A stretch of DNA of 64,000 bases from an uncultured Prevotella sp. (GTDB taxonomy: Bacteria; Bacteroidota; Bacteroidia; Bacteroidales; Bacteroidaceae). Both the position numbers and the translations under genes were made by a program. The notes beneath the pieces were generated by a model. It ran no database searches. It worked only from the letters and a program-made list of their open reading frames with translations, and was not told the DNA's origin. Below are positions 43,395 through 52,966 of this stretch, piece after piece. The stretch is taken from assembly GCA_900315835.1 (NCBI GenBank), contig ONAR01000014.1, forward strand, positions 27,535 through 91,534. Direction: 5' to 3'. Position 1 is the stretch's first letter. Every line of letters starts with the position of its first letter.

Positions 43395-46300
43395 ATGATT
43401 AAGAAAATCATCGATTACTCTATCAACCACAAGCTGATGGTATGCTTTCTTGTTGTTGCCATTATCGCTGGCGGACTATGGTCAATAAAGACTATCAATG
43501 TCGATTCCACGCCAGATATCACCAATAACCAGGTGCAGGTCATCACCGTGGCCGAAAACTTATCCACTGCCGACATTGAGCAGTTCATTACCTATCCCGT
43601 AGAAATGGCAATGGCAAATTTACCCGGAGTTGAGGACGTGCGCAGTGTTTCGCGCTTCGGTCTCTCTCTTGTCACCGTTGTCTTCAAAGATAATATGGGC
43701 ACCTACCTGCCACGGCAATTAGTGCAGGAAAAACTAAGCACCGTAAAGGAAGAAATTCCGAAGGGCATGGGAAGTCCGGAAATGGGTCCCATAACAACCG
43801 GCCTTGGAGAAATATTCCTTTATAGCCTTGAGGCCGACAGCTCACTTTACACGCCTCAACAACTGCGAACGCTGCAAGACTGGACTGTGCGCCGGCAGTT
43901 GTCAATGATTCCCGGCGTAGTAGAGGTTAATTCTATGGGCGGCAGTATCAAGCAATACGAGGTAGCCTTTTCACCCGACCGGCTCAATGCCGCCGGCGTA
44001 ACCATCTCCGAGCTCTTTGACGCTTTAGAGAGGAACAATGCCAATACCGGAGGTGCCTACATTGAGCGCAACCATCAAAGTCACTTCATACGAGGTGAGG
44101 GTGTGGTGAAATCGGTTGACGACATCAAGTCAATCGTCATCAAGACCAATTCTGGCGGCACGCCCATCACCGTGGCCGATGTAGCCGACGACGTACGCTA
44201 CGGCCATCAAGTGCGCTATGGTGCCTTCACCAAAGATGGCCATGAGGCGGTAGGCGGTGCCATCATGATGCTTAAAGGAGCCAACAGCAGCAAGGTCATT
44301 GACGATGTGAAGAAACGCGTGGCCGAAGTGCAGCACACGTTGCCACAAGGAGTTGTCATAAAGCCGTTTCTCGATCGTTCCGATCTCATAGCACGCACCA
44401 CGTCAACCATAGCCCGCAATCTTATCGAGGGGGCGCTTATAGTGGTGTTCGTTCTTGTGCTGCTCTTGGGCAGCATACGTGGTGGCATCATTACCGCATC
44501 ACTTATTCCCCTCTCGCTGCTCTTCGCTTTTATCCTCATGCGGCTAACCGGCGTATGGGCCAACCTGATGAGCCTCGGAGCCATCGATTTCGGCATCATC
44601 GTCGATGGAGCAGTCATCATCGTCGAGGGCACGGTGCATGAACTCGAGCGATATGTTAAGTCTAAAGGTACGTCAGAAAACAGCATGACTACTGAGACCG
44701 TAAACAAACTTACGGGCAAAGCAGCCGGCAGCATGATGCATTCTGCCTTCTTTGGGCAGATTATCATTCTTTTGGTCTTCACGCCAATTCTTTTTCTCTC
44801 AGGCATAAGCGGAAAAATGTTTCAGCCTATGGCCTTTACCTTTGCCTACGCCTTAGCTGGAGCCATTCTGCTCTGCCTTACATACGTACCCATGCTCACG
44901 GCCGTTCTCAATGGTCCAACGGTAAGCCGCTGGCAATGGCTGCGCCGTGCAGAGGACCTCACGGGACATCTGAGCCACTGGATTATGAACATCTGCTATG
45001 TGCTCTACCGCCCTGCCCTCCGGCTGTCTCTGCGCTATAAGTCGGCGGTCATCGGCATGACCCTGGCCGTATTCGCCGGTACGGCCGTGCTGTTCAACCG
45101 CATGGGCGGTGAGTTCATACCCAGTCTCGACGAGGGCGACATCGCTTTCCAGCTTTTCCTGCGACCGGGCAGTTCACTCTCCGAGACCATAGAAAGGGAG
45201 ACGGAGGTAGAGCGCATACTGCTAAAAGAGTTTCCCGAAGTGAAGACCGCATGCGGACGCATAGGCGTCTCGGCTGTTCCCAACGACCCAATGGGCATGG
45301 ACTTTACCGACAGCTTCATCATTTTGGAGAAAGACAAGAGCAAATGGAAAAGTGCCAAGAACAAGAAAGAACTGTTGGCAAAGATTGAGGCAAGGCTGTC
45401 ACAGTTGCCGGGCATCAGTTGCGCGTTTAGCCAACCCGTTGAACTGCGCACTAACGAGCTGATGACAGGCATACGCGAGGATGTCGCCGTCAAAGTCTAT
45501 GGCGAGGATCTTGACACGCTCAACGCCATCGGGCACCGACTTGAGAAAATCGTGGCCGCTATACCCGGGGCACGCGACGTGGCAATGGAGCGCACCTCGG
45601 GCCTGCCACAGATTACCGTCAAATACAACCGGGACAAGTTGGCCCAATATGGACTTGATGTTGACAAGCTTAATCAATATGTGAGCACAGCTTTTGCTGG
45701 CGGCTATGCCGGCGAAGTGTTCGAGGGCGAGAAGCGTTTTTCACTCGTGCTGCGACTCAATAACGACAACCGCCGCAGCATTGACGACATCAGCACATTG
45801 CTCGTTGACCTGCCCGACGGAAGACAGATTCCCATGAGCGAACTGGCAACCATCAGCTACCAGCCTGGCCCAATGCAGATATCGCGTGACGGGGCTTCGC
45901 GCCGCGTATATGTGGGGCTCAATGCCCGCGGTCGAGACGTGGCCTCTATCGTAGCCGATATTGACAAAGCTATCAAACAAAAGCTCCATTTACCGTACGG
46001 TTATCGCATCACCTATGACGGATCATTTAAGAACCTTCAGGAAGCAACTTCCCGCATGGCCATAGTCGTTCCCATAGCTTTGCTCATCATATTTCTGCTG
46101 CTCTACTTTGCACTAAAATCGGTGGTCGAGGCTCTGATGATTTACATTGCCGTACCTTTGGCCACACTCGGCGGCGTCATTGCCTTAGCTGTGCGTGGCA
46201 TGCCATTCAGCATCTCAGCCGGCGTAGGATTCATCGTTCTGAGTGGTGTAGCCGTGCTCAACGGATTGGTGCTTATCAATCGCTTCAATACCCTCAAGGC

Positions 46301-46559
46301 CGCCGGCGTAAAGAGCGTTGCACTGCGCATACACCGTGGCACGCGAGAGCGTTTGCGCCCCATCCTGCTCACCGCAGCTGCCGCCATGCTCGGCTTCCTG
46401 CCGATGGCCGTCAGTGGATCGGCTGGTGCTGAGGTGCAACGGCCATTGGCCACCGTCGTCATTGGCGGCTTGTTCACATCCACCATGCTCACACTCGTAC
46501 TGTTGCCGGTGCTCTACGCCATTGTGGCAGGCCTGGGCAAAAGGAAAACAACCAAATGA
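43395..46559 (+). CDS. Heavy-metal RND efflux pump, CzcA/CusA family
   Basis: 1054-residue inner-membrane proton/metal antiporter with the two-fold RND layout (helix 1 at about 11-30, six helices from about 340 to 540, the second set from about 870). The TM4 motif DFGIIVDGAVIIVE (Asp398, Asp404, Glu411) matches the divalent-cation (CzcA-like) class rather than the monovalent Cu/Ag CusA pattern. PSLDEGDIAFQLFLRPG and RTSGLPQITVKYNRDKLAQYGL are typical of the family. First gene of a pump-outer membrane-adaptor set. Substrate inferred: Zn/Co/Cd-like ions. Confidence 0.94.
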   Translation: MIKKIIDYSINHKLMVCFLVVAIIAGGLWSIKTINVDSTPDITNNQVQVITVAENLSTADIEQFITYPVEMAMANLPGVEDVRSVSRFGLSLVTVVFKDNMGTYLPRQLVQEKLSTVKEEIPKGMGSPEMGPITTGLGEIFLYSLEADSSLYTPQQLRTLQDWTVRRQLSMIPGVVEVNSMGGSIKQYEVAFSPDRLNAAGVTISELFDALERNNANTGGAYIERNHQSHFIRGEGVVKSVDDIKSIVIKTNSGGTPITVADVADDVRYGHQVRYGAFTKDGHEAVGGAIMMLKGANSSKVIDDVKKRVAEVQHTLPQGVVIKPFLDRSDLIARTTSTIARNLIEGALIVVFVLVLLLGSIRGGIITASLIPLSLLFAFILMRLTGVWANLMSLGAIDFGIIVDGAVIIVEGTVHELERYVKSKGTSENSMTTETVNKLTGKAAGSMMHSAFFGQIIILLVFTPILFLSGISGKMFQPMAFTFAYALAGAILLCLTYVPMLTAVLNGPTVSRWQWLRRAEDLTGHLSHWIMNICYVLYRPALRLSLRYKSAVIGMTLAVFAGTAVLFNRMGGEFIPSLDEGDIAFQLFLRPGSSLSETIERETEVERILLKEFPEVKTACGRIGVSAVPNDPMGMDFTDSFIILEKDKSKWKSAKNKKELLAKIEARLSQLPGISCAFSQPVELRTNELMTGIREDVAVKVYGEDLDTLNAIGHRLEKIVAAIPGARDVAMERTSGLPQITVKYNRDKLAQYGLDVDKLNQYVSTAFAGGYAGEVFEGEKRFSLVLRLNNDNRRSIDDISTLLVDLPDGRQIPMSELATISYQPGPMQISRDGASRRVYVGLNARGRDVASIVADIDKAIKQKLHLPYGYRITYDGSFKNLQEATSRMAIVVPIALLIIFLLLYFALKSVVEALMIYIAVPLATLGGVIALAVRGMPFSISAGVGFIVLSGVAVLNGLVLINRFNTLKAAGVKSVALRIHRGTRERLRPILLTAAAAMLGFLPMAVSGSAGAEVQRPLATVVIGGLFTSTMLTLVLLPVLYAIVAGLGKRKTTK

Positions 46560-46568
46560 ATAAAAACT

Positions 46569-47747
46569 ATGAAGAATAAATTTATAACGGGACTCTTGTT
46601 GCTGTCCTTTCCCCTCATTGCAAATGCACAGCAACCCATCAGTCTTGACGAGGCTATCAACAAGGCTGTAAAGTCATATCCAAACCTGACGGCCATGCGC
46701 CTCAACGAGGAAAAGAACAAGATAATGCAGAAATCGGTCAGTGTCTTGGGCGACATCGAACTTAGCGGAGGAGGTGAGGAGATTGGTCACGGCAACGATG
46801 CCGTATATACGTTGGCAAGAGTGCGTCAGAACTTCGATTTCTTTTCTGCCGCTACCCGCCGTAATGTTTTTCGCCAGCAAACACGTCTCGCACAGGCCGA
46901 GACAAAAGTAGCAGAAAGAGATTTGGCCCGGCAGGTGAGCACCGACTACATCATCGACTATGCCACACGTCTGCGTTGTCAGAGTTTGCAAACGCTTGAC
47001 TCGCTTTATGCCGACTTCGAACAAGTGGCAAAACGTCGCTATGAGCTGCAAGCCATCTCGTTGCTCGAATATCAAGCGGCTGCCAACCGCCGTCGCCAGG
47101 TCTCACTATCGTTGGAAGAAACACGTAACGACCTTGAGGTGGCCCATCGCAATCTTAGCCGTTGGCTGTCGGCCGACACTATCTATATGGCCTCTCAGCC
47201 AGATCTCTCCTTGACCTCCACCGCGATTGCGACCGACCCAAGCCTTCACCCAAAGGCGCAGTTAGCCCAAGAGCGCACGATGCTTGCCGAAGCCGACATC
47301 AAAGCCGCAAAGCGGCGTCTCAGCCCTAATCTCTTTGTTGAGGGCGGCGTACAGAAGATTGGTCCGCGTTCGGGTTACTACGCCTGGCAAGTAGGCATCA
47401 GTCTTCCTCTGTCCTTTGGCGCCAACCGGTCCGTAGTGAAAGCTTCTAAAACAGAACTTGCACGTATTGCTGCAGAGAACGAAGCCACCATGCGTAGTCT
47501 CTCAACCGAGCGGCAGACCCTGTTGGCGGCATACGGCAAATACAGCAAAAGCGTAGCTTACTACCAACAGACCGCCTTGCCTTTAGCGCGCGAGCAACGA
47601 CGGACTGCCACCCTATCCTATCGGGAAGGCAGCATAGGCTATCTCGACCTCATACAGGCCCTTACCGATGCAATGAATACGGAGCAGAGCTACATTGACG
47701 CCTTTGCTAAACTGCTCGACACCAAATACAAACTCCTTTACTATTAA
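46569..47747 (+). CDS. TolC-family outer-membrane channel of the metal pump
   Basis: 392 residues with signal peptide (MKNKFITGLLLLSFPLIANAQ) and the coiled-coil repeats of outer-membrane efflux proteins (ISLDEAINKAVKSYPNLTAMRL, RRYELQAISLLEYQAAANRR, EGSIGYLDLIQALTDAMNTEQSYIDA). The second repeat mirrors the first, as in the CzcC/TolC fold. Slightly shorter than E. coli TolC. Ten bases after the pump gene; it would form the exit duct. Confidence 0.92.
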   Translation: MKNKFITGLLLLSFPLIANAQQPISLDEAINKAVKSYPNLTAMRLNEEKNKIMQKSVSVLGDIELSGGGEEIGHGNDAVYTLARVRQNFDFFSAATRRNVFRQQTRLAQAETKVAERDLARQVSTDYIIDYATRLRCQSLQTLDSLYADFEQVAKRRYELQAISLLEYQAAANRRRQVSLSLEETRNDLEVAHRNLSRWLSADTIYMASQPDLSLTSTAIATDPSLHPKAQLAQERTMLAEADIKAAKRRLSPNLFVEGGVQKIGPRSGYYAWQVGISLPLSFGANRSVVKASKTELARIAAENEATMRSLSTERQTLLAAYGKYSKSVAYYQQTALPLAREQRRTATLSYREGSIGYLDLIQALTDAMNTEQSYIDAFAKLLDTKYKLLYY

Positions 47748-47770
47748 TTTCCAAATACAATTATTGAAAT

Positions 47771-48928
47771 ATGAAGAACATCATGAATATCATACCCTGT
47801 CTGCTGATTGTCATAGGATTGTTAGCTTCATGCAAAGCAGACAACAAAGATACCACGCCAGCCGAAGCACATGAAACTAATGCCGTTGAGACATTCACTC
47901 TGACTGCGGCCAATGCCCGTCAAAGCGGCATAGAGGAAGGCACGGCGACCATGCAACCGTTTGCCGATGTGGTTAAAGCCAACGGTCAACTGAAGGTTAA
48001 TCCACAGAGCACTGCCGACGTAGCCTCACCAATGGGAGCCAACATCAAGCGTATTCTTGTGGTGGAAGGACAGCATGTGGGTCAAGGACAAGTGCTGGCT
48101 ATTGTAAGTCATCCCGACCTGCTCGACTTGCAAGGCCGTTATCTTGAGGCCTACAATCGGATGAGCTTCATTGAGCAGGAATACAAAAGACAGAAGCAAC
48201 TCTACAACGCCAAAATAGGTTCTGGCAAGGAACTGCAGCAAATCACCTCAGAATACCGGCAACTGCAAAGCCAACTGCGAGTCAGCGCCCAGCAACTTAG
48301 TCTGCTGGGCATCAATCCGGCAAGTATAAGGAAGGGACATACCATCAATTCCATCGCCATAAAAAGTCCCATCAATGGAACCGTAGAGCGTATCACGGCA
48401 CAGACCGGTCAGTATGCCGATCCCCAGACCTCACTCTTCAGCATTGTCAATACCGACCATGTCTATGCCGACATATTGGTTTATGAGAACGACATCGACC
48501 GCGTGGCTGTCGGCAACAGGGTTACGCTTTCTGTAAAAACAGCCGCCGACAAGAAAGAAGGCCGTGTTGTCTCCATCGGCAAAGTCTTCGATGCCAACAC
48601 GAAAGCTGTGCACGTGCGCGTTGCGCTCTCCGGCAACGGAAACGGTCTTGTACCGGGAGCATACGCGTCGGCAGCAATAATGGGCAATACATCCAACCGC
48701 CTCGCCGTACCCGAAGACGGTTTGGCTTCGGATGGCGGCAAGGATTTCGTGTTCATCGTAAAACGAAAAGGCAAGCACATGGAGTTCACACCACGGCAAG
48801 TCACTACAGCCATGACAGCCAACGGCTACAAGGAAGTGACGGGCGGCCTGTCTCATGACGAGACCATTGCAGTAAGCGGAGCCTACACGCTGATGTCGGA
48901 ATGGAAGAAAGCCGACGCCGAGCAATAG
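47771..48928 (+). CDS. Periplasmic adaptor (membrane fusion) lipoprotein CzcB/CusB type
   Basis: 385 residues. Lipobox GLLASC (Cys about 21). The membrane-fusion fold is clear: barrel-sandwich hybrid (SPMGANIKRILVVEGQHVGQGQVLAIV), alpha-helical hairpin (YLEAYNRMSFIEQEYKRQKQLYNAKIG), lipoyl-like second half (IKSPINGTVERITAQTGQYAD), and beta-barrel domain (VYENDIDRVAVGNRVTL). It joins the inner pump to the outer channel. No extra C-terminal metal-binding domain. Ends before a strong terminator. Confidence 0.93.
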   Translation: MKNIMNIIPCLLIVIGLLASCKADNKDTTPAEAHETNAVETFTLTAANARQSGIEEGTATMQPFADVVKANGQLKVNPQSTADVASPMGANIKRILVVEGQHVGQGQVLAIVSHPDLLDLQGRYLEAYNRMSFIEQEYKRQKQLYNAKIGSGKELQQITSEYRQLQSQLRVSAQQLSLLGINPASIRKGHTINSIAIKSPINGTVERITAQTGQYADPQTSLFSIVNTDHVYADILVYENDIDRVAVGNRVTLSVKTAADKKEGRVVSIGKVFDANTKAVHVRVALSGNGNGLVPGAYASAAIMGNTSNRLAVPEDGLASDGGKDFVFIVKRKGKHMEFTPRQVTTAMTANGYKEVTGGLSHDETIAVSGAYTLMSEWKKADAEQ

Positions 48929-48933
48929 CAAGG

Positions 48934-48969
48934 AAGAGGGGGCGCACCATTAGCGGTACGCCCCCTCTT
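48934..48969 (+). terminator. Terminator of the metal-efflux operon
   Basis: AAGAGGGGGCG (48934-48944) pairs perfectly with CGCCCCCTCTT (48959-48969), followed by a short T-rich stretch. Confidence 0.88.
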
Positions 48970-49012
48970 TAGGTTCAATTATTTTATTCCAGCGGTCATT
49001 AACAACCCCCGC

Positions 49013-49930
49013 CTAACGTTTTTTCGAAACGTACACGCGGAGCAAGTCATTGATGATGCCATCGGCGAGACCAATGTTCGGCACCATAATCTTTTCAACA
49101 TGTGCACTGGAAGCCACATGGAGGAATATCTCTGCGGCAGGAACGATGACGTCGGCACGGTCTGGCTTGAGGTTGAAAAGCTGCATGCGCTCTTCCACGC
49201 TCATCTTATTGAGCCGCTCATACAGCCGGCGCAAGACGTCGACAGGCAGATATTCCTTCGTTTTCTCACGCTTATTGGCCAAGCGGTAGAGTTTGTTGAT
49301 GTTGCCGCCACTACCGATGATGACGATATTGTCATAGCCCTTGGTCACCTCGCCGATGGTCTGTTTCATCTCTACGAGCACGTTCGGCTTCACCTTATTG
49401 TTCAACAGTCGGATAGTACCCACGTTGAAGCTGTGGCTGTAGAGGCGCTCGCCATTGCTGATAAAGCTCACCTCGGTGCTGCCGCCGCCCACGTCGACGT
49501 AGAGGAAGTTGCCCTCGCCCGACATCAGGCTGTAGTGGTTGTCATAAACCATCTGCGACTCCTCGTCGCCCGAGATAATCTCAATCTTGATGCCCGCGCC
49601 CTTCTCAATGCTTTTCAGCACCTCCTTGCCGTTCTTCGCGTCGCGCATGGCCGACGTGGCGCAGGCACGGTAGATATTGACATCGTACACCTTCATCAGC
49701 TGTCGGTAAGCCTTCATCGTGTGCAGGAACTCGTAAGCGCGTCTGTCTGAAAGCTTCCCGTCGTTGAACACGTCCATGCCCAACCGCAAGGGGACTCGCA
49801 GGAAGAGGCTCTTGCGCAGCTTCTGGTTGCCGTCGATGTCGATGTCCACATGTTTCACCAAAAGGCGGGCGGCGTTTGACCCGATGTCGATGGCAGCAAT
49901 ATTGAGACTGTCAATCCTCATGTCACTCAT
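49013..49930 (-). CDS. ppx: Exopolyphosphatase / pppGpp phosphatase family (Ppx/GppA)
   Basis: 305 residues, the short single-ASKHA form. AAIDIGSNAARLLV is the phosphate-1 loop, VDVGGGSTEVSF phosphate-2, and VPNIGLADGI closes the fold. It degrades polyphosphate from the end or hydrolyses pppGpp; the adjacent ppk1 favours polyphosphate. Start overlaps the ppk1 stop by 8 bases (translational coupling). An alternative start is the internal Met four codons in (MRIDSLN). Confidence 0.92.
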   Translation of the reverse strand: MSDMRIDSLNIAAIDIGSNAARLLVKHVDIDIDGNQKLRKSLFLRVPLRLGMDVFNDGKLSDRRAYEFLHTMKAYRQLMKVYDVNIYRACATSAMRDAKNGKEVLKSIEKGAGIKIEIISGDEESQMVYDNHYSLMSGEGNFLYVDVGGGSTEVSFISNGERLYSHSFNVGTIRLLNNKVKPNVLVEMKQTIGEVTKGYDNIVIIGSGGNINKLYRLANKREKTKEYLPVDVLRRLYERLNKMSVEERMQLFNLKPDRADVIVPAAEIFLHVASSAHVEKIMVPNIGLADGIINDLLRVYVSKKR

Positions 49931-51980
49931 GTTGCGTATTCTCCTTTAAATAAGCGTTGTACAATTGCTCCTGCGAGCGGAAAGCGGGATGCGCGTCGTC
50001 GATGGGCTGCAGTGCATTGGTGCCCTTGCCGTCAACGATGCGGCCGTTGGTGTTGTCTCTGAGTCCGTATTCCACCGTGCGGAGCAGGTCTCGCTGCAGG
50101 TCCTCGTCGTAGACCGACGTCATCACCTCGATGCGCGAGAGCAGGTTGCGCGGCATCCAGTCGGCCGAGCCGAGGAAATAGCGGTTCTTTCCCCCGTTGC
50201 AGAAGATGAGGATGCGCGAGTGCTCGAGATAGCGGTCAATGATACCCACGGCCCTGATGTTGTCGCTCAGCCCCCTGATGCCCGGCACCAGCGAGCAGTT
50301 GCCGCGAATGACAATCTCAATCTTCACGCCGGCCTGCGAGGCCTGGTAGAGCTTGTGCACCACATCCTTATCGGTGATATGGTTGATTTTCATCTTCAGC
50401 CAGGCTTCCTTGCCCTCCTTTGCATGCTTTATCTCATTGTCGAGCATCCGCAGCACGCGCGTCTTCATGGCGTAGGGCGACACCATCAGCTCCACGAAGC
50501 GCGGATGGATGTAGGGACGGTCGATGAAGTCGAACACGCGGGCCACCTCGTTGACGATGCGCGGCCGGGCCGTCATCATCAGGTAGTCGGTATATACCTT
50601 GGCGTTGCCCTCGTGGAAGTTGCCCGTACCGATGCAGGCGATGTTTCCTTTCTTCGACTCGATGTAGAGCAGCTTCGAGTGCACCTTGAGGCCCTCAACG
50701 CCATAGATCACGTTGACACCCTCCTCCTGCATGCGGCGGCTCCACTTGATGTTGCTCTCCTCGTCGAAGCGGGCCAGCAGCTCCACCACGGCCGTCACCT
50801 TCTTTCCGTTGCGGGCGGCGGTGATGAGCGCCTTCACCACTTTAGAGTCCTTGGCCAGACGGTAGAGCGTGGTCTTGATGGCTTTCACCTCAGGCTTGAT
50901 GGCCGCCTCACGCAGCACGCGGATATAGCCGTCGAACGAATGATAAGGCACGTGGATGAAACGGTCCTTCTCCCTGATCTGGTCAAGGATGCTCACGGGC
51001 GACAGGAACTCCGGCTTCATCACATGCTGCCATGCGGGATATTTCAGTTCTGTATGGCCGCAGTCGGGAAACGTCATCAGGTCCTTGTGGTTCTGGTAGC
51101 GTCCGCCTGCGAGGCTGGTGTCAAGCTCCTTGATGTCGAGGCGGTCCAGGATGAGCTGCTGTATCTCCTTGGGCATGTCGCCGTCGTAGATGACGCGCAC
51201 GGCATCGCCGCGCTTGCGGCTGTTCACGCCGGCCGTAATCTTTTCCAGCGTGCTGTAGTCCTGGTCGTTGTCAATGTCCATCTCGGCATCCTTGGTAAAC
51301 TTGAACGAGTAGGCCTTGTAGGCACTCTCTTTCATGCCGAGAAAGATGAGCGGCAGGCAGAAGCGCACCACGTCGTCGAGATACATGATGTCGTCGCGTC
51401 CCTTTTCCGACGGCAGCTTGATGAAACGTCCGAAGAGCCGGTCGGGTATCTTGACGATGGCGTATTTTGTCTTCTGCTTTTCCTTGATATCCACACGGTC
51501 GACGACCAGGTAGATGCGGTTGTCCTCCAGGCGCGAGATTTCCTTAATCTCCGAGAGCCAGATGGGGTTGACCGAGCCGTTGAGCTTGTTGTAGAAGAAG
51601 TCGGTCAGGAACTTCTGCTGCGCGTCGTTGACCTCTTTCTCGGTAATGATGTTGATGCCGTGGCCTTTGAGAGCGTTCCTCACCGAGGCCACGGCATTGG
51701 AATACTCCACACTGTATTGCTTGTTGAGCTTGTTGATGGCTTTCAGACTTTCCTTCAGCACGCCCTTGGTGTTCTTCTCCAGATGGGGATTGTCGAGGAA
51801 GCGGTTGATGGAGGCCACCCTGACACGGAAAAACTCGTCAAGGTTGTTGGAGTAGATGCCTAAAAACGACAGGCGCTCCAGCAGCGGCACCTGCTCCTTC
51901 TCGGCCTCCTGCAGGATGCGGTGGTTGAAGTACATCCAGCTCACGTCGCGCTCTACATAGGTACGTTTCTCTTTTGTCAT
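49923..51980 (-). CDS. ppk1: Polyphosphate kinase 1
   Basis: 685 residues; makes polyphosphate from ATP. N-terminal domain starts RTYVERDVSWMYFNHRILQEA; the catalytic C-terminal half has the two PLD-type His regions: GLKVHSKLLYIESKKG (autophosphorylated His) and RYLEHSRILIF (second His). GTGNFHEGNAKVYTD is present. It lies between a leucine-rich-repeat gene upstream (33-base gap) and ppx downstream (8-base overlap), apparently one operon. No accessory domain. Confidence 0.97.
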   Translation of the reverse strand: MTKEKRTYVERDVSWMYFNHRILQEAEKEQVPLLERLSFLGIYSNNLDEFFRVRVASINRFLDNPHLEKNTKGVLKESLKAINKLNKQYSVEYSNAVASVRNALKGHGINIITEKEVNDAQQKFLTDFFYNKLNGSVNPIWLSEIKEISRLEDNRIYLVVDRVDIKEKQKTKYAIVKIPDRLFGRFIKLPSEKGRDDIMYLDDVVRFCLPLIFLGMKESAYKAYSFKFTKDAEMDIDNDQDYSTLEKITAGVNSRKRGDAVRVIYDGDMPKEIQQLILDRLDIKELDTSLAGGRYQNHKDLMTFPDCGHTELKYPAWQHVMKPEFLSPVSILDQIREKDRFIHVPYHSFDGYIRVLREAAIKPEVKAIKTTLYRLAKDSKVVKALITAARNGKKVTAVVELLARFDEESNIKWSRRMQEEGVNVIYGVEGLKVHSKLLYIESKKGNIACIGTGNFHEGNAKVYTDYLMMTARPRIVNEVARVFDFIDRPYIHPRFVELMVSPYAMKTRVLRMLDNEIKHAKEGKEAWLKMKINHITDKDVVHKLYQASQAGVKIEIVIRGNCSLVPGIRGLSDNIRAVGIIDRYLEHSRILIFCNGGKNRYFLGSADWMPRNLLSRIEVMTSVYDEDLQRDLLRTVEYGLRDNTNGRIVDGKGTNALQPIDDAHPAFRSQEQLYNAYLKENTQHE

Positions 51981-52013
51981 AAGGCTGTAGATATTTGTGT
52001 CGTTGATTGTCGG

Positions 52014-52913
52014 TTATTTGCTGGCCGGATTGGCCACGGTCTCGTCCTTGGCCGTTGTCCCGCGCCTCGCGGAGACACGCTTCTGAGGCTTGTCGGAATT
52101 GTCGGCATGACGCGGTTTGCCTGATTTATCCGCATACGCAGTATTATCGGCTTTGTCTGACTTTGCCGGCTTCTTGCCAACCGTCTTCCTGTCAGCCTTG
52201 CCGGCCTCCTTGTCTTTGTCCTTTTCCTTACCCTTGTTGTTCTTTTCCTTGTCTTTGTCTTTGTCCTTTTCCTTGTCTTTATCCTTACCCTTGACCTTGT
52301 CCTTACCCTTTCCCTTGGCGGCATCGGCGGCCATCTGCCGGTCTACAATCTTGTTGTCGGCCTGTTCCAGAATGATGTATTCCTTGTCGCCGTCATAATG
52401 GAAGAGTTTAGAGAAGGCCTTGAAAGTGCCTGTCGGCACCACAATGCGGTGCAGGTCATCGCAGTCGGCCAGCACGTTCTTGTTCATCTTCTCCGGAAGT
52501 CCCTCGAAAGTAATCATCTTCAGCTCGTCGCACTCTGAGAAAGCGTAGTCGCCAATGCGCTTCACGCTGGCGGGAACATGAACATCATCAAGGGCATCGC
52601 AATCAGAGAACGCGTCTTTCTCAATCACTTCCAGGCCGGCGGGCAATGTGACACGCCGCAGTCTGCTTTTCTGGTGGAAAGCCTGCTCGCCAATCACTTT
52701 CACGGTGTCTGGCACGACAAAGCTCTCGCTGTTGCTCAAACAATAAATCAGGCAATCCTTGCCCACAGTATAGACGGCCTCGCCGTCAAACTCGAAGTCC
52801 TCGCTGTCTAACTTCTGCAAAGCGAGATTAAGCACAAGATTTTGAAAACGGTTATCCTTTCTCTTGTTGGCTGATGTCAATAAGTCGACAATGGCTTTCT
52901 TGCTCTTTTTCAT
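52014..52913 (-). CDS. BspA-like leucine-rich-repeat protein with Lys/Asp/Glu-rich tail
   Basis: 299 residues, no signal peptide (starts MKKSKKAIVDLL). Residues about 60-160 are LRR_5-type BspA repeats: IPDTVKVIGEQAF-like units VVPDTVKVIGEQAFHQKSRL, LEVIEKDAFSDCDALDDVHV, VKRIGDYAFSECDELKMITF. From about 195 the chain turns into low complexity, GKGKDKVKGKDKDKEKDKD and similar, then Lys/Asp/Ser-rich to the end. It opens the ppk1-ppx operon (33-base gap). DNA for residues 200-236 (52206-52316) is a hexanucleotide-like repeat. Cytosolic location is inferred. Confidence 0.8.
   Translation of the reverse strand: MKKSKKAIVDLLTSANKRKDNRFQNLVLNLALQKLDSEDFEFDGEAVYTVGKDCLIYCLSNSESFVVPDTVKVIGEQAFHQKSRLRRVTLPAGLEVIEKDAFSDCDALDDVHVPASVKRIGDYAFSECDELKMITFEGLPEKMNKNVLADCDDLHRIVVPTGTFKAFSKLFHYDGDKEYIILEQADNKIVDRQMAADAAKGKGKDKVKGKDKDKEKDKDKDKEKNNKGKEKDKDKEAGKADRKTVGKKPAKSDKADNTAYADKSGKPRHADNSDKPQKRVSARRGTTAKDETVANPASK
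52206..52316. repeat. Hexanucleotide-like repeats inside the LRR gene
   Basis: Plus strand carries runs of TTGTCTTTGTCTTTG-type hexamers coding the Lys/Asp/Glu tail on the minus strand. Loss or gain of 6-base units would keep the frame. Confidence 0.75.
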
Positions 52914-52935
52914 AAGTTCCCATTGAATTTTTCTG

Positions 52936-52943
52936 CAAAATTA
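52936..52943 (-). promoter_or_regulatory. -7 box of the LRR-ppk1-ppx operon
   Basis: Minus-strand TAATTTTG, 22 bases before the ATG. No -33 box; operator-like repeats lie just upstream. Confidence 0.5.
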
Positions 52944-52966
52944 AACATTACCACGGTAATAATGCC

